This document shows positions 1-10,646 of a DNA stretch of 64,000 nt, in pieces. The notes under the pieces were generated by a model. It ran no database searches. It was not told the origin of the DNA and saw nothing but the letters and a program-made list of their open reading frames with translations. Both the position numbers and the translations under genes were made by a program. Within the stretch, counting starts at the first letter, position 1. Each line of letters opens with the position of its first letter. Source of the DNA: Rhodocyclaceae bacterium. Its GTDB lineage: Bacteria; Pseudomonadota; Gammaproteobacteria; Burkholderiales; Rhodocyclaceae. The DNA lies in NCBI GenBank assembly GCA_020445765.1, contig JAGRFY010000044.1, positions 1 through 64,000 of the forward strand. The letters are read 5' to 3'.

Positions 1-116
1 TTGGCCAGTTCGGTGACACGCTTGAAGGTGTCACGCCACAGGTCGGGCGCCACCAGCGGCAGGATACCCTCGACGACCAGCATCAGGGCGAAAGCCGTCA
101 GCAGCGTGACGCCCAT
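1..116 (-). CDS. DUF2065 inner membrane protein, 3' part outside window
   Basis: The reading frame begins MGVTLLTAFALMLVVEGILP and runs off the left edge of the window, so only the N-terminal 38 residues are visible. The hydrophobic start followed by a PxLWR-like motif is typical of the small DUF2065 (YjeT-type) membrane proteins, which have two membrane spans and no assigned function. Its ATG overlaps the TAA of hflC by one base, so it is translationally coupled to the hflKC pair. In many betaproteobacteria the same family sits here, before hisZ and purA. The assignment rests on the N-terminus and this context. Confidence 0.75.
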   Translation of the reverse strand, partial: MGVTLLTAFALMLVVEGILPLVAPDLWRDTFKRVTELA

Positions 117-1009
117 TACTGGCCGCTCTTGACGGGCTTTCCGGTGGCGCTGCGCAGGTATCGGAAGAAGTCGCTGCTGGGCTCGACCACCAGCACGTCG
201 GACTTGCCGGCGAAACTCTGGCGATAGGCCTCCTGGCTGCGATAGAAGGCAAAGAATTCGGGGTCGCGGCGGAAGGCCGTGGCGTAGATCGCCGCCGCCT
301 GGGCGTCGCCATCACCCTTGGTCTGCTGGGACTCGCGGTAGGCTTCGGCAATGATCACCTCGCGCTGGCGGTCGGCGTCGGCGCGGATCTTCTCGGCGGC
401 GGCCGCGCCCTCGGAACGCAACTCGTTGGCCACGCGCTTGCGCTCGGCCTCCATCCGGCGATAGACCGACTCGGATACCTCGAGCGGCAGGTCCACCCGC
501 TTCAGCCGCACGTCCACGATCTGTACACCGATCTTGCGCGCATCGAGGTCCGCCTTTTCGCGCATTTCCTCCATGATCGCATCGCGCTGCCCGGACACCA
601 CCTCGTGAACCGTGCGCTTGCCGAATTCTTCCCGCAGGCCGGCATTGACCGTCTGCTGCAGGCGCGTGACCGCCCGTGCCTCGTCGCCCAGCACCGAGAT
701 GTAGTAGAGCTTGGGGTCGGCGATCCGCCACTTGACGAACAGATCCACCAGCACGTTCTTCTTCTCGGAGGTGATGAAGCGCTCCGGTTCCGGCGTATCC
801 ATCGTCAGGATGCGCTTGTCGAAATAGCGCACGTTCTGAATCAGCGGCCATTTCCAGTTGAGGCCGGGCTGGTCGAGCGCCTTCTTGATCTCGCCCAGTT
901 GGAACACCAGCGCGTACTGCCGCTGATCGACTGTGAACAGCGACATCGAGGCCACCACCAGGGCGACCAGCACGAACCCCATCAATACCGGCAGCTTGTC
1001 TCGCATCAT
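116..1009 (-). CDS. hflC: HflC, SPFH-domain modulator of FtsH protease
   Basis: 297 residues. One N-terminal membrane span (about residues 8-25) is followed by the SPFH/prohibitin domain that begins with the FTVDQRQYALVFQLGE stretch, then a charged helical region rich in Arg, Glu and Ala near 165-235. HflC and HflK form a large cage around the FtsH AAA protease in the inner membrane and modulate degradation of membrane proteins. The start overlaps the stop of hflK by four bases (ATGA), so the two are coupled, as expected for subunits made in equal amounts. Length and domain order are normal. Confidence 0.95.
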   Translation of the reverse strand: MMRDKLPVLMGFVLVALVVASMSLFTVDQRQYALVFQLGEIKKALDQPGLNWKWPLIQNVRYFDKRILTMDTPEPERFITSEKKNVLVDLFVKWRIADPKLYYISVLGDEARAVTRLQQTVNAGLREEFGKRTVHEVVSGQRDAIMEEMREKADLDARKIGVQIVDVRLKRVDLPLEVSESVYRRMEAERKRVANELRSEGAAAAEKIRADADRQREVIIAEAYRESQQTKGDGDAQAAAIYATAFRRDPEFFAFYRSQEAYRQSFAGKSDVLVVEPSSDFFRYLRSATGKPVKSGQ

Positions 1010-2238
1010 CGACCTCCACTGCGATTGCGAAGTGCGTCGCGATCGCGAAAATCCGTGCTGGCACTGCGGGACGAATCCGGCGGCACGACCATCGGCGGCC
1101 CTGGCTCGTTGACCACCGAGGCACCGCCGTCGCGGCCCGAGGCCGACTGTGCGATCAGCTTGTCGAGCGGCAGGAACAGCAGGTTGCTGTTGCTCTGGGC
1201 GTCCACGACGATCTTCGACGTGTTGCTGAACACCTGCTGCATCGTCTCGATGTACATCCGCTCCCGCGTCACCGTCGGAGCCTTGCTGTACTCGGAAAGC
1301 ACCTGTTCGAAACGACTGGCATCACCCTGGGCCTGGGAGATCACCCGGGCGCGGTAACCGTCGGCCTCCTGCAGCAGTCGCGATGCGGTACCGCGTGCCT
1401 TCGGGATGACGTCGTTGGCATAGGCCTGGCCTTCGTTGCGCTGCCGCTCGAGGTCCTGTCCGGCCTTGACCGCGTCGTCGAAGGCGGCCTGCACCTGCTC
1501 CGGCGGCTGGGCGTTCTGCATCGTCACCTTGCTGATCTGGATGCCCGTGCCGTAGCGGTCGAGAATCGACTGCATCAGCGCATGGGCGGTCGTCGCGATC
1601 TCTTCGCGGCCCTCGTAGAGGACGAAGTCCATCTTGCTCTTGCCGACGATCTCGCGCATCGCGGTTTCGGCCGCCTGGATCACCGACTCGTCGGGTTCGC
1701 GCGTATTGAACAGATAGTTTTCAGGATTGTTCAGGATGTACTGCACCGCGAACTGGATGTTGATGATGTTCTCGTCGTCGGTGAGCATCAGCGCTTCGTT
1801 GAGGATGGTGTTGCGAGCCGCGCCGCGATAGCCGATCTCGACGGTCCGCACGCTGGTGAGATTCACCAATTCGTGGTTCTCGATCGGGTAGGGCATGCGC
1901 CAGCGCAGGCCCGGCTCGGTGGTCTCGGTATACCGACCGAAGCGCATCTCGACGCCACGCTGGCTGGCGTCGACGATGTAGAAGCCGCTGGCCGCCCAGA
2001 CCGCCAGGCCGAGCACCAACAGCACGCCGATGCCGCTTCCGAAGAACTTGAAATTGAAGCTGGTACCGCCGCCGCCATCACCGCCGCCCTGGCCGCCGGA
2101 GCCCTTCTTGCCAATCAGCGAGCGCCACTTGCGACTGAGGTCGCGATAGATCTCCTCGAGATCGGGCGGCCCCTGGTTGGCTTCGTTGCGGTCTCGATCG
2201 TTCCCCTGGTTGCCCCAGCGCGGATCGTTAAGTGACAT
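1006..2238 (-). CDS. hflK: HflK, SPFH-domain partner of HflC
   Basis: 410 residues. The N-terminus is hydrophilic and glycine-rich (GSGGQGGGDGGGG around residue 45-58), as is usual for HflK, and is followed by one membrane span near 70-88 and an SPFH domain starting with FYIVDASQRGVEMRFGRY. A charged helical segment and a Ser/Pro-rich tail complete the protein. It forms the HflKC complex that surrounds FtsH. The gene starts 29 bases after hflX and overlaps hflC by four bases. Start ATG is the only sensible one, since the Gly-rich N-terminus is characteristic. Confidence 0.95.
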   Translation of the reverse strand: MSLNDPRWGNQGNDRDRNEANQGPPDLEEIYRDLSRKWRSLIGKKGSGGQGGGDGGGGTSFNFKFFGSGIGVLLVLGLAVWAASGFYIVDASQRGVEMRFGRYTETTEPGLRWRMPYPIENHELVNLTSVRTVEIGYRGAARNTILNEALMLTDDENIINIQFAVQYILNNPENYLFNTREPDESVIQAAETAMREIVGKSKMDFVLYEGREEIATTAHALMQSILDRYGTGIQISKVTMQNAQPPEQVQAAFDDAVKAGQDLERQRNEGQAYANDVIPKARGTASRLLQEADGYRARVISQAQGDASRFEQVLSEYSKAPTVTRERMYIETMQQVFSNTSKIVVDAQSNSNLLFLPLDKLIAQSASGRDGGASVVNEPGPPMVVPPDSSRSASTDFRDRDALRNRSGGR

Positions 2239-2267
2239 AGTTCGTTCGGCCCGTCATTGCAGTGCGG

Positions 2268-3419
2268 TCAGCCGGCATCGGCCGATAGCACAGTGGTCAC
2301 ATGGTCAGGATCGGATTGGCCCCGCCCGGGCCGGGCGAGCGCCCTTTCGGACAGCGCTTGACGCAGAGAATCGAGCCCCAGCCCGCTGCGAGCGCTCAAA
2401 AAAACGCGGCGTATGGTACCACAGTCGTCCCGCTCGACACCGGGCTCTGCGTGGGTCAGGTCGATCTTGTTCCACACCAGCAGTTGGGGTATGTCGCCGG
2501 CGCCGATCTCTTCAAGCACCGCATTGACCGCGGCGATCTGTGCATCCCGGTCGTCACTGGCCGAATCCACCACATGGAGCAACAGGTCGGCACTGGCCGT
2601 CTCCTCCAGCGTGGCGTGAAAGGCCGCCACCAACTGGTGCGGCAGGTCCCGGATGAATCCGACGGTATCGGACAGCACGACGTGCCCGGCCTCGCCGAGG
2701 TAGACCCGGCGAGAAGTGGTGTCAAGGGTCGCGAACAACTGATCGGCGGCGTAACTGCCCGCCTTGGTGATCGCATTGAACAGCGTCGACTTGCCGGCGT
2801 TGGTGTAGCCGACCAGCGATACCGACGCGACTTCCCGTCGTTCGCGCGCGCGTCGTCGCACCTTCCGCTGCCGCTCGTGGGTCTTCAGCCGCGAACGTAG
2901 CAGCTTGACGCGCTGACCCAGCAGCCGGCGGTCGGTTTCCAGCTGCTTCTCGCCCGGGCCACGCAGCCCGATGCCGCCCTTCTGGCGTTCCAGGTGGGTC
3001 CAGCCCCGCACCAGGCGCGTCGACAGATGCTCGAGCTGGGCCAGTTCGACCTGCAACTTGCCTTCGTGGCTCTTCGCCCGCAGCGCGAAGATGTCCAGGA
3101 TCAGCGTGTTGCGATCCACCACGCGGCACTGCAACTCGCGCTCCAGGTTGCGTTGCTGGCCCGGCGCCAGTTCGTGATTGAAGATCACCACGTCGGCGTC
3201 GACGGCGCGGATCAGGTCTCCGATCTCGGCCACTTTGCCACGACCCGCGAAAAGCGCCGGATCGGGCGCGCGGCGGCGGGCGACGACGGTCGCCACGACC
3301 TCCGCACCGGCACTGGCGACCAGCAGGGACGCCTCGGAGACACGCTCGGCGGTCGCGCCTTCGCCGAAATCGAGCTGCACCAGAATCGCCCGGTTTCCCG
3401 AGTCCGGACGCTCAAACAT
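2268..3419 (-). CDS. hflX: HflX, ribosome-associated GTPase
   Basis: 383 residues. The N-terminal HflX domain carries the LFAGRGKVAEI and RNTLILDIFALRAKSHEGK motifs and the glycine-rich GLRGPGEKQLETDRR linker. The GTPase domain shows G1 GYTNAGKST (about 200-208), G3 DTVGF (about 249-253) and G4 NKID (about 318-321). HflX binds 50S and 70S particles and splits stalled or hibernating ribosomes, notably after heat stress. It lies between hfq and hflK in the conserved order hfq-hflX-hflK-hflC. Length is a little shorter than in E. coli, with a reduced C-terminus. Confidence 0.95.
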   Translation of the reverse strand: MFERPDSGNRAILVQLDFGEGATAERVSEASLLVASAGAEVVATVVARRRAPDPALFAGRGKVAEIGDLIRAVDADVVIFNHELAPGQQRNLERELQCRVVDRNTLILDIFALRAKSHEGKLQVELAQLEHLSTRLVRGWTHLERQKGGIGLRGPGEKQLETDRRLLGQRVKLLRSRLKTHERQRKVRRRARERREVASVSLVGYTNAGKSTLFNAITKAGSYAADQLFATLDTTSRRVYLGEAGHVVLSDTVGFIRDLPHQLVAAFHATLEETASADLLLHVVDSASDDRDAQIAAVNAVLEEIGAGDIPQLLVWNKIDLTHAEPGVERDDCGTIRRVFLSARSGLGLDSLRQALSERALARPGRGQSDPDHVTTVLSADAG

Positions 3420-3467
3420 CGACGTTCATCGGGGCGCGTTCACCGCCCCTGGTAGCCGCTCGATCAC

Positions 3468-3707
3468 TCAGTTGCCGTCACTCTGATCGTGCTGGAAATT
3501 GACCGGGCGCGCAGGCACCACCGTCGAGATCGCGTGTTTATAGACCATCTGGGTGACGGTGTTCTTGAGAAGGACCACGTACTGGTCGAAGGATTCGATC
3601 TGGCCCTGCAGCTTGATGCCATTGACCAGGTAGATCGAAACCGGAATGTGCTCGCGGCGCAGCGTGTTCAGGAAAGGGTCTTGGAGAAGTTGCCCCTTGT
3701 TGCTCAT
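3468..3707 (-). CDS. hfq: Hfq, RNA chaperone
   Basis: 79 residues. The Sm1 motif region ([22 protein letters not shown]) and the Sm2 motif [10 protein letters not shown] are intact, including the Gln8-type and Lys56-His57-type residues that bind U-rich RNA 3' ends. Hfq is a hexameric RNA chaperone that pairs small RNAs with mRNAs. The C-terminal tail after residue 65 is short, as in most betaproteobacteria. It sits 48 bases upstream of hflX and 100 bases downstream of der. The start gives the canonical [13 protein letters not shown]-terminus. Confidence 0.97.
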   Translation of the reverse strand: MSNKGQLLQDPFLNTLRREHIPVSIYLVNGIKLQGQIESFDQYVVLLKNTVTQMVYKHAISTVVPARPVNFQHDQSDGN

Positions 3708-3807
3708 CTTATGGACCTCTTTGTATGTAGCTTGCTAATCTAGACGATTTTTCGTTGCACTGCCACATGCCGTCTGGGCAGGCACTGGATCGTCCTTCGG
3801 GTGTGGA

Positions 3808-5142
3808 TCACGCTTTGTTCGCGTAAGGGTTGTGCGTGCTCTTGAATTGTATCCGCAATGGCGTCCCCTGCAGCCGGAACGCTTCCAGGAAGGTCTTTTC
3901 AAGATATCTCACGTAGGCTGCCGGCACGTGCTCGAGTGCGTTGCCATGCACCACGATCACCGGCGGATTGCTGCCGCCCTGGTGCGCATAGCGCAACTTG
4001 GGGCGGAACTGGCCGTGGCGCGGCGGCTGCTGGCGGCTGACCGCATCCAGCAGCGTACGGGTCAGCCGCGGCGTCGCCAGCTTGGCCATCGCCGCGGCAA
4101 AGGCGGCGTCGACCGACTTCATGATCGCGCCGATGCCCTGTCGCTTGAGCGCCGACACGTGGTGCACGCGCGCGAAGCCGAGAAAGCCCAGCTTGCGCGA
4201 GATGTCGAGCTTGATCCTTTCGCGGCGGTAGTCGTCCACGTCGTCCCACTTATTGACCGCAACCACCAGCGCGCGCCCGGCCTCGACGACGAAGCCTGCG
4301 ATGTGTGCATCCTGATCGGCGATGTCCTGACTGGCATCGAGCACCAGCACCACGACGTTGGCCTGCTCGATCGCCTGCAGCGTCTTGACGACCGAGAACT
4401 TCTCGACCGATTCGAACACCTTTCCCCGCCGCCGCAGGCCGGCGGTGTCGATCAGCGTGTAATTTCGCCCGCCGCGCTCGAACGGGATCGCGATCGCGTC
4501 CCGGGTCGTCCCCGGCATGTCGAATGCGATCACCCGCTCCTCGCCGAGCAAGGTGTTCACCAGCGTCGATTTGCCGACGTTCGGACGCCCGACGATCGCG
4601 ACCCGGGGCCCGCGCGAGGCGTCGTCCTCGCCCGCATCGTCTGCCGGCTCGGGAAACGCCTCGAGCACTTCGTCGATCAGTGCCCGCACGCCGTCACCAT
4701 GCGCCGCCGAGATTGCCAGCGGCTCGCCCAGGCCGAGCGCATGGAACTCGGCCGCGACGACACCCTGGTCGCGCCCTTCGGCTTTGTTCACCACCAGTTG
4801 CACCGGTCGGTCACAACGACGCAGATAGACCGCGATCTCTTCGTCGTGCGGCGACAGGCCGCTGCGCCCATCCACCAGGAACAGCAGCACGTCGGCCTCG
4901 GCGATCGCCTGCTCCGCCTGACGGGCCATCTCGTGCACGATGCCGTCCCGCGCCACCGGATCGAAGCCCGCGGTGTCGACCACGAGGTAGTCGCGGCTGC
5001 CCAGCCGGCCGATGCCGTAGTGGCGATCACGGGTCAGCCCTGGCTGGTCGGCGACCAGGGCGTCACGGCTGCGGGTAAGCCGGTTGAACAGCGTCGACTT
5101 GCCGACGTTGGGCCGGCCGACCAAGACGATCGTGGGTTTCAC
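3808..5142 (-). CDS. der: Der (EngA), double-domain ribosome assembly GTPase
   Basis: 444 residues. Two tandem G domains are present: the first has [12 protein letters not shown] (about 8-19), DTAGF and NKAEG; the second has [12 protein letters not shown] (about 183-194), DTAGL and NKWD. A KH-like C-terminal domain ends with the [10 protein letters not shown] tail. Der is essential for maturation of the 50S subunit. It follows bamB after 15 bases, which matches the common bamB-der operon. No anomalies seen. Confidence 0.97.
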   Translation of the reverse strand: MKPTIVLVGRPNVGKSTLFNRLTRSRDALVADQPGLTRDRHYGIGRLGSRDYLVVDTAGFDPVARDGIVHEMARQAEQAIAEADVLLFLVDGRSGLSPHDEEIAVYLRRCDRPVQLVVNKAEGRDQGVVAAEFHALGLGEPLAISAAHGDGVRALIDEVLEAFPEPADDAGEDDASRGPRVAIVGRPNVGKSTLVNTLLGEERVIAFDMPGTTRDAIAIPFERGGRNYTLIDTAGLRRRGKVFESVEKFSVVKTLQAIEQANVVVLVLDASQDIADQDAHIAGFVVEAGRALVVAVNKWDDVDDYRRERIKLDISRKLGFLGFARVHHVSALKRQGIGAIMKSVDAAFAAAMAKLATPRLTRTLLDAVSRQQPPRHGQFRPKLRYAHQGGSNPPVIVVHGNALEHVPAAYVRYLEKTFLEAFRLQGTPLRIQFKSTHNPYANKA

Positions 5143-5157
5143 CGCAATACCGTCCGC

Positions 5158-6342
5158 TCAGTTCGCAGTGAACACGAAGACACCGCCGTCCACGGTCTGG
5201 ACCGCGACCCGATCGCGTGCCAGCGGCTCGAGTGGCACCGCGACACCACTGCCGTCGGTCTCGGCACGCGCCACCAGGGCGCCGTCGTCGCGGCGCAGCA
5301 TCGCGACGTAGGCCTCGGCATCGCTGACCAGCACGAACTCGCCGAGCACCAGCGGCCGGCCGACCGCCCTGCCGGCCATCCGGTCCTGCTTCCAGACGCT
5401 GGCGCCGGTGCCGGCATCGAGCGCGATCACGGAATCCATCTCGTCGGTCAGATAGATGCGACTGCCGTCGGTGGTGAGTCCGACCGCGCTCGAAATGTCG
5501 CGCGACCACACCAGATTGCCGTTGGCCGCATCAAAACACGCGACCCGGCCCTGGAATGCCACCGCGCAGATGTTGCGCCCGGCCAGCACCGGCGTACCGA
5601 CGACGTCGGCGATGCGTTCGAGCTCGGTCGTTCCCTTCGGCAGGGCGACCGTCAGTTCCCACAGGGCGCCGCCGTTGGCAAGGTTGATCGCGACCATCTT
5701 GCCACCGGGGAAGCCGGTGACGCCGACGTTCTCGTCGGTCAGCATGCCGACGCTGGTGCGCAGTGCAAGCGCCGGCGTCGGGCGCTGATAGATCCACATC
5801 CTGCGGCCATCCGCCGGCGAGAAACCGAACACCCGACTGTCCGACGCACGCACGACCACGGCGATGCCGGTCACCGCCGGCACCGCCAGTACTTCGGCAC
5901 CGACCTTGGCGCGCCATTTCTCGGTGCCGTCGGCGGCGTCCAGCGCGATCGCCTCGCCGCCCTGGGTAATCACCACCGCCAGACGGCCGTCGCTGCCGAC
6001 CCCGGCGGACAGCGGCAGGTCGAGATCGACCCGCCATTTCTGCTGGCCGTCGTCCCGACGCTCGACGACACCATCGACGCCGGCCAGGATCACCGACTTC
6101 TGGCCGATCACGGCCGGCGCCGGATGATAGATCGGCGATCCCTTCAGGCGGACCTTCCATGCCAGCTCGAGGCGCGCCCCGGGGACGAACTCGGGCAGGG
6201 GCGGCCAGTCACGGTCAGAGCCGAAGGTGCCGCAACCGGCCAACAAGGCGACCGCCAGCAGCGGCAGCAAGCGCCGACCGGCGCCGGCGAGACAGCCCCG
6301 CCACATGCCAGTATCGCTGCGATCGTGGGCAGACAGGCTCAC
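5158..6342 (-). CDS. bamB: BamB, outer membrane assembly lipoprotein
   Basis: 394 residues. A hydrophobic signal ends at LLAVALLAGC, so Cys36 (if the GTG start is right) would be lipidated and the protein anchored in the outer membrane. The rest is an eight-bladed PQQ-like beta-propeller with repeated GxxxWK/RxxL units. BamB is the scaffold lipoprotein of the Bam complex that inserts outer membrane beta-barrels. The GTG start overlaps the yfgM stop by four bases and has a G-run Shine-Dalgarno; an internal ATG at 6306 would give a shorter and more typical signal peptide, so the start is not certain. Confidence 0.93.
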   Translation of the reverse strand: MSLSAHDRSDTGMWRGCLAGAGRRLLPLLAVALLAGCGTFGSDRDWPPLPEFVPGARLELAWKVRLKGSPIYHPAPAVIGQKSVILAGVDGVVERRDDGQQKWRVDLDLPLSAGVGSDGRLAVVITQGGEAIALDAADGTEKWRAKVGAEVLAVPAVTGIAVVVRASDSRVFGFSPADGRRMWIYQRPTPALALRTSVGMLTDENVGVTGFPGGKMVAINLANGGALWELTVALPKGTTELERIADVVGTPVLAGRNICAVAFQGRVACFDAANGNLVWSRDISSAVGLTTDGSRIYLTDEMDSVIALDAGTGASVWKQDRMAGRAVGRPLVLGEFVLVSDAEAYVAMLRRDDGALVARAETDGSGVAVPLEPLARDRVAVQTVDGGVFVFTAN

Positions 6343-6980
6343 TGGGTACCCCCCAGCGCGTCGAGCTTGACCTGGATGATTTCGCGCATGCGCACGGCGC
6401 CACTGGCGCCGGCCATTCCATCGAGCGCCTTGCGGTAGGCATCGCGCGCCTCATCGAGCTTGCCAGTCGCAGCCAGGATGTCTCCGCGCAGGTCGTCGAA
6501 GCCCGATGCCAGCTCCGCGACAGGGGGCGCGGCCAGCGTCGACAGGGCGGCTTCGCCGTCGCCCTGGTCGAACTGCAGGGCCGCCAGCCGCAGCCGTGCG
6601 ATGTCCCGCACCGACGTCTCGGGCGCGTTGGCCACGACCCACGAGAGCTGGCTTGCGGCGTTCTGGAAATCGTCGGCACGCGCCTGGATCTTGCCGGCGG
6701 CCAATGCACCGAGATAGGCATAGGCGGTGGAATCGTAGTTCTGCAGGATGCGCCCGGCCGCCTCGCGCGCCTGCTGCGGATTGCCCTCCGCGGTGAGCAC
6801 GCTGGCATACAGTGCCGACGCTTCGCTGGCCTGGCCGTCCCGATGGTTGTGCCACACCGACCGCCCGATCACCGCCAGCAGAACCAGGGCGCCCAGCGCC
6901 ACGAGTTTCTTGCCGTACTCTTCCCACCATGCCTTGAGTTGGGAGAGCTGCTCCTGTTCTTCGAGGTCAAATGCCGCCAT
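6339..6980 (-). CDS. yfgM: YfgM-like tetratricopeptide membrane protein
   Basis: 213 residues. A short cytoplasmic N-terminus ([25 protein letters not shown]) is followed by one membrane span near 27-43 and a periplasmic region of tetratricopeptide-like helices. This is the YfgM/DUF2133 architecture; E. coli YfgM works with the PpiD chaperone at the Sec translocon. The gene overlaps hisS by 14 bases and bamB by 4, so it is embedded in one operon with both. Function is inferred from the family and the gene order hisS-yfgM-bamB-der, which is conserved. Confidence 0.9.
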   Translation of the reverse strand: MAAFDLEEQEQLSQLKAWWEEYGKKLVALGALVLLAVIGRSVWHNHRDGQASEASALYASVLTAEGNPQQAREAAGRILQNYDSTAYAYLGALAAGKIQARADDFQNAASQLSWVVANAPETSVRDIARLRLAALQFDQGDGEAALSTLAAPPVAELASGFDDLRGDILAATGKLDEARDAYRKALDGMAGASGAVRMREIIQVKLDALGGTQ

Positions 6981-8259
6981 CGTCTTCTTCCACTTGTAAT
7001 AGTCGGTCCATCAACACGTCGGCCAGCCGGTCGGCGCTGATCCGCTGCTGCTCGCCACCGCGCAGCGGCTTGAGGCTGACCTCACCGGCCGCTGCCTCGT
7101 CCTCGCCGATCAGCAGCGCAAGTTCGGCCCCGCTGCCGTCCGCCTTCTTCATCTGCGACTTGAAGCTGCCGCCGCCACAATGCATCAGCACGTCGAAGCC
7201 GCACGCGCGCAGATCCTCGGCAACGCGGAAGGCGAGCCGCCCGGCTGCGTCGCCGACATGCACGAGGTAGGCGTCCGGCACCATGCGCTCGGTGGTTTCA
7301 CCGCTGGCCCGCCACAGCGCGAGCACACGCTCGACGCCGATCGCGAAGCCTGCGGCGGGCGCCGGTTTGCCGCCGAGCTGCTCGACCAGGCCATCGTAGC
7401 GCCCGCCGGCACACACCGTGCCCTGGGCGCCGAGGCTGTCGGTGACCCACTCGAACACGGTGCGGTTGTAGTAGTCCAGCCCGCGCACCAGCCGGGGGTT
7501 GATCGCGAACGGGATGCCGGCGTCCTTCAAGACCTGCTGAACCGCCTCGAAATGGGCCATCGACGCCTCACCGAGGAAGTCGATCAGCTTCGGCGCCGCC
7601 TCGACCAGCGACTGCAGCTCGGGATTCTTGGTGTCGAGGATGCGCAGCGGATTGCTGTGCAGGCGGCGCCGTCCGTCTTCGTCGAGCCCGTCGTGGTGCG
7701 CCTGGAGGTAGTCCACCAGCGCACCGCGATGGCGCGCGCGCTCGTCCGCGCTGCCGAGGGAATTGAGCTCGAGCCTGACGTCGTCGATCGCGAGGTCGTC
7801 CCACAGCCGTGCGCCCATCAGGATCAGTTCGGCGTCGATGTCCGGTCCGGCCAGGCCGAGGGCTTCGACGCCGATCTGGTGAAACTGCCGGTAGCGGCCT
7901 TTCTGCGGCCGCTCGTGCCGGTACATCGGCCCATGGTAGTAGAGCCGCTGCGGACCTGCGTGCAGCATCTTGTGCTGGATCACGGCGCGCACGCAAGAAG
8001 CGGTGCCTTCCGGGCGTAGCGTCAATTCGTCGCCGTTCAACGAATCCACGAAGGAGTACATTTCCTTTTCGACGATATCGGTGACTTCTCCGATGGCCCG
8101 CTTGAACAGCGGCGTCGGTTCGACCAGCGGCATCCGCATCGGCCGATAGCCGTACGAACGCAACCAGCTACGGACGATCTCCTCGAAAACGTCCCAGGTC
8201 TCCGCCTCGTCGGGCAGGATGTCGTTCATGCCGCGAACGGCTTGCAGTGTCTGGCTCAT
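6967..8259 (-). CDS. hisS: Histidyl-tRNA synthetase
   Basis: 430 residues, normal for the enzyme. Class II motifs are visible: motif 2 around [23 protein letters not shown] (shown in part as [14 protein letters not shown]), the histidine A motif [15 protein letters not shown] and the [11 protein letters not shown] motif 3 region, then the anticodon-binding domain at the C-terminus. The enzyme charges tRNA-His. It starts 24 bases after ispG and overlaps yfgM by 14 bases. Start [16 protein letters not shown] is the canonical N-terminus. Confidence 0.97.
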   Translation of the reverse strand: MSQTLQAVRGMNDILPDEAETWDVFEEIVRSWLRSYGYRPMRMPLVEPTPLFKRAIGEVTDIVEKEMYSFVDSLNGDELTLRPEGTASCVRAVIQHKMLHAGPQRLYYHGPMYRHERPQKGRYRQFHQIGVEALGLAGPDIDAELILMGARLWDDLAIDDVRLELNSLGSADERARHRGALVDYLQAHHDGLDEDGRRRLHSNPLRILDTKNPELQSLVEAAPKLIDFLGEASMAHFEAVQQVLKDAGIPFAINPRLVRGLDYYNRTVFEWVTDSLGAQGTVCAGGRYDGLVEQLGGKPAPAAGFAIGVERVLALWRASGETTERMVPDAYLVHVGDAAGRLAFRVAEDLRACGFDVLMHCGGGSFKSQMKKADGSGAELALLIGEDEAAAGEVSLKPLRGGEQQRISADRLADVLMDRLLQVEEDDGGI

Positions 8260-8283
8260 GGGGGAATCTTGCCTGGCCGCCGT

Positions 8284-9543
8284 TCAGCGGGCATCGCCCT
8301 TGCGGGGATAGCGTCGCTCGACGTAGCGTTCGATGATCGCCTTGAATTCCTCGGCGATCCGCTCGCCGCGCAATGTGACCGTCTTCTCGCCATCTTCGAA
8401 GACCGGTGCGGACGGCGACTCGCCGGTACCGGGCAGCGATATGCCGATATTCGCATGCTTGCTTTCGCCGGGACCGTTCACGACGCAGCCCATCACCGCC
8501 AGCGTCAGGTTCTCGACGCCGTCGTGGGCTTCGCGCCAGCGCGGCATGTTGCCGCGCACGAAGCTCTGGACGTCGGCCGCCAGCTCCTGGAAGAAGGTAC
8601 TGGTGGTGCGCCCGCAGCCCGGGCAGGCAGTCACCATCGGCGTGAACGCGCGTAAGCCCATGGTCTGCAGGATCTCCTGCGCCACCACCACCTCCTGGCT
8701 GCGGCTGCCGCCGGGCTCCGGCGTCAGCGACACGCGGATGGTGTCGCCGATGCCTTCCTGCAGCAGCACCGCCAGCGCCGCGGTCGAAGCGACGATGCCC
8801 TTCGAGCCCATGCCGGCCTCGGTCAGTCCGAGATGCAGCGGATAGTCGCAGCGGCTCGCCAGCATGCGGTAGACCGCGATCAGGTCCTGCACCGACGACA
8901 CCTTGGCCGAGAGAATGATGCGATTCGACCCGAGGCCATACTCCTCGGCCTTGTTCGCCGACTCCAGCGCAGATGTCACCAGGGCCTCGCGCATCACCTC
9001 GCCGGCGTTCCTCGGCTCGGTCCGGTGCGCGTTCTCGTCCATGATGCGGGCCAGTACCGCCTGGTCGAGGCTGCCCCAATTCACCCCGATCCGGACCGGC
9101 TTGTCGTAGCGGCAGGCGATCTCGACGATCGCCGCGAAGCGCGAATCACGTTGCGCGCCGCCGCCGACGTTGCCGGGGTTGATGCGGAACTTCGCCAGCG
9201 CCTCGGCACAGGCCGGGTACTGGCTGAGCAGCGTATGGCCGTTGTAGTGGAAGTCGCCGACCAGCGGCACCTCCAGGTTCATCCGCGCCAGTTGCTCACG
9301 AATGTCGGGCACCGCGCGGGCAGCCGCCTCGTTGTTGACCGTGACGCGTACCAGTTCGGAGCCGGCACGCGCCAGTTCCGCCACCTGGACGGCCGTCCCG
9401 ATGACGTCGGCGGTGTCCGTGTTGGTCATCGATTGCACCACCACCGGCGCATCGCCACCGATCAGGACGCCGGCGACATCGACCCGCCGGGTTCCGCGTC
9501 GGGGCCTTGCCGTTGCCGTCGTCAGATTCTCGCTCGCGTTCAT
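8284..9543 (-). CDS. ispG: IspG (GcpE), 4Fe-4S HMBPP synthase
   Basis: 419 residues. The TIM-barrel half begins with [22 protein letters not shown], and the C-terminal half carries the iron-sulfur ligands [13 protein letters not shown] and [11 protein letters not shown]. The enzyme converts methylerythritol cyclodiphosphate to HMBPP in the non-mevalonate isoprenoid pathway. It overlaps rodZ by four bases, the same order as in many proteobacteria (rodZ-ispG-hisS). Length is larger than in E. coli because of an insertion before the Fe-S domain, which is usual for betaproteobacteria. Confidence 0.96.
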   Translation of the reverse strand: MNASENLTTATARPRRGTRRVDVAGVLIGGDAPVVVQSMTNTDTADVIGTAVQVAELARAGSELVRVTVNNEAAARAVPDIREQLARMNLEVPLVGDFHYNGHTLLSQYPACAEALAKFRINPGNVGGGAQRDSRFAAIVEIACRYDKPVRIGVNWGSLDQAVLARIMDENAHRTEPRNAGEVMREALVTSALESANKAEEYGLGSNRIILSAKVSSVQDLIAVYRMLASRCDYPLHLGLTEAGMGSKGIVASTAALAVLLQEGIGDTIRVSLTPEPGGSRSQEVVVAQEILQTMGLRAFTPMVTACPGCGRTTSTFFQELAADVQSFVRGNMPRWREAHDGVENLTLAVMGCVVNGPGESKHANIGISLPGTGESPSAPVFEDGEKTVTLRGERIAEEFKAIIERYVERRYPRKGDAR

Positions 9544-10646
9544 TGGAGCTTCAGTCGCGCAACGCTGACCCGCGTGTGCTTGGTCAGATCCACCGGCTTG
9601 CCGTCGTGCTGCAGGCTGACCATTGCGGCATTGCCGATCACCAGCGCGAACGGTGGCTTGCCCTGCAGCTTCTCGACCGAACCGGCCTGCCCGATGCGCG
9701 ACATGATGATCCGACCGGATCCGTCGCGAACTTCGACCCAGGCGTCCTCGGAGAAGCGGAAGACCAGACTCTGCTGGCCGGGAATTTCCGACTCGGTCGC
9801 GGGTTTGATCTCGCCATCACCGGGCGCCGCCTCGGCCGCTGCTGCAGGCGCGGCGGCGCCTTCGGTGGTACCCGCCTCCGGCGCGGGCCGGGCCTCGGCC
9901 GGTTCGACCACGGCCACGCCTTCGCCATCGGGCTGCGGCTTCGCGTCCTGCGATCCGGAAGCCTGTCCGGCGCCTGCCTCGCTGCCCGTGCCCTCGCCAC
10001 CTGCGCCGACAGGTGCCAGCGCGCCGAGTGTCGGCGCGGCCACCATGCCGTCACCGATCGTGCCGCCCGGCAGCGGGTTGTCGGCTGGCTTCGCCGGCAA
10101 CACCTCGACCGCCGCCGGCACCCCCTGCAGCGGCGGTGTCATCGCCGGCGCCTTGAAGGCCGGCCGCTCCACCGCAGTACTCTCCGAACCGAGTTCGATC
10201 GCCGGTTCCGGCTGCTGGAACCAGTCGAAATACCAGCCGGCGCCCACCACCATCAACAGCGCGAGCGCCAGCAGCGCCGCCGGAAACACCGAGGGCCGCA
10301 ACCTGGTGTCGGGCGATGGCATCGTGCCGCGGGCGTTGGAGATCGGGGCCAGTTCCATCGCGCCGACGCCGTCCGCGTGCTCGGCGGCGTCCAGCAGCGG
10401 CTGCGGATCGAGCTCGAGGAAGCGTGCGTAGTTCTTGAGGAAGCCACGGGCGAAGGCCCGGCCCGGCAGCAGGTCGAAGCGCTCGTGCTCGAGGGCTTCG
10501 ACCTGGCGGGGATTCAACTTCAGCGAATAGGCGACGTCGCCGATCGTCAGACCGCGCATCTCACGGGCGGCGCGCAGCTGCGAGCCGACCGACAACGGGG
10601 TCTGCACGGCGGCGTCGAAATGCTGGGGAGCGGTATCTGCGTTCAC
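9540..10646 (-). CDS. rodZ: RodZ-like cell shape protein
   Basis: 368 residues from a GTG start whose GTGA overlaps the pilW stop. An N-terminal Xre-type helix-turn-helix (about 18-90, [20 protein letters not shown]) precedes a membrane span near 119-139, a long Pro/Ala/Glu-rich periplasmic linker (about 145-290) and a C-terminal DUF4115 beta domain with SWVEVRD-like residues ([10 protein letters not shown]). RodZ links MreB to the cell wall elongation machinery. The reading frame is open further upstream inside pilW, but that extension lacks family similarity, so the coupled GTG was chosen. Confidence 0.9.
   Translation of the reverse strand: MNADTAPQHFDAAVQTPLSVGSQLRAAREMRGLTIGDVAYSLKLNPRQVEALEHERFDLLPGRAFARGFLKNYARFLELDPQPLLDAAEHADGVGAMELAPISNARGTMPSPDTRLRPSVFPAALLALALLMVVGAGWYFDWFQQPEPAIELGSESTAVERPAFKAPAMTPPLQGVPAAVEVLPAKPADNPLPGGTIGDGMVAAPTLGALAPVGAGGEGTGSEAGAGQASGSQDAKPQPDGEGVAVVEPAEARPAPEAGTTEGAAAPAAAAEAAPGDGEIKPATESEIPGQQSLVFRFSEDAWVEVRDGSGRIIMSRIGQAGSVEKLQGKPPFALVIGNAAMVSLQHDGKPVDLTKHTRVSVARLKLQ

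Noticed and set aside
3832..6438. Long plus-strand open frame opposite der, bamB and yfgM
   Set aside because: Antisense shadow in high-GC DNA; der and bamB are unmistakable.
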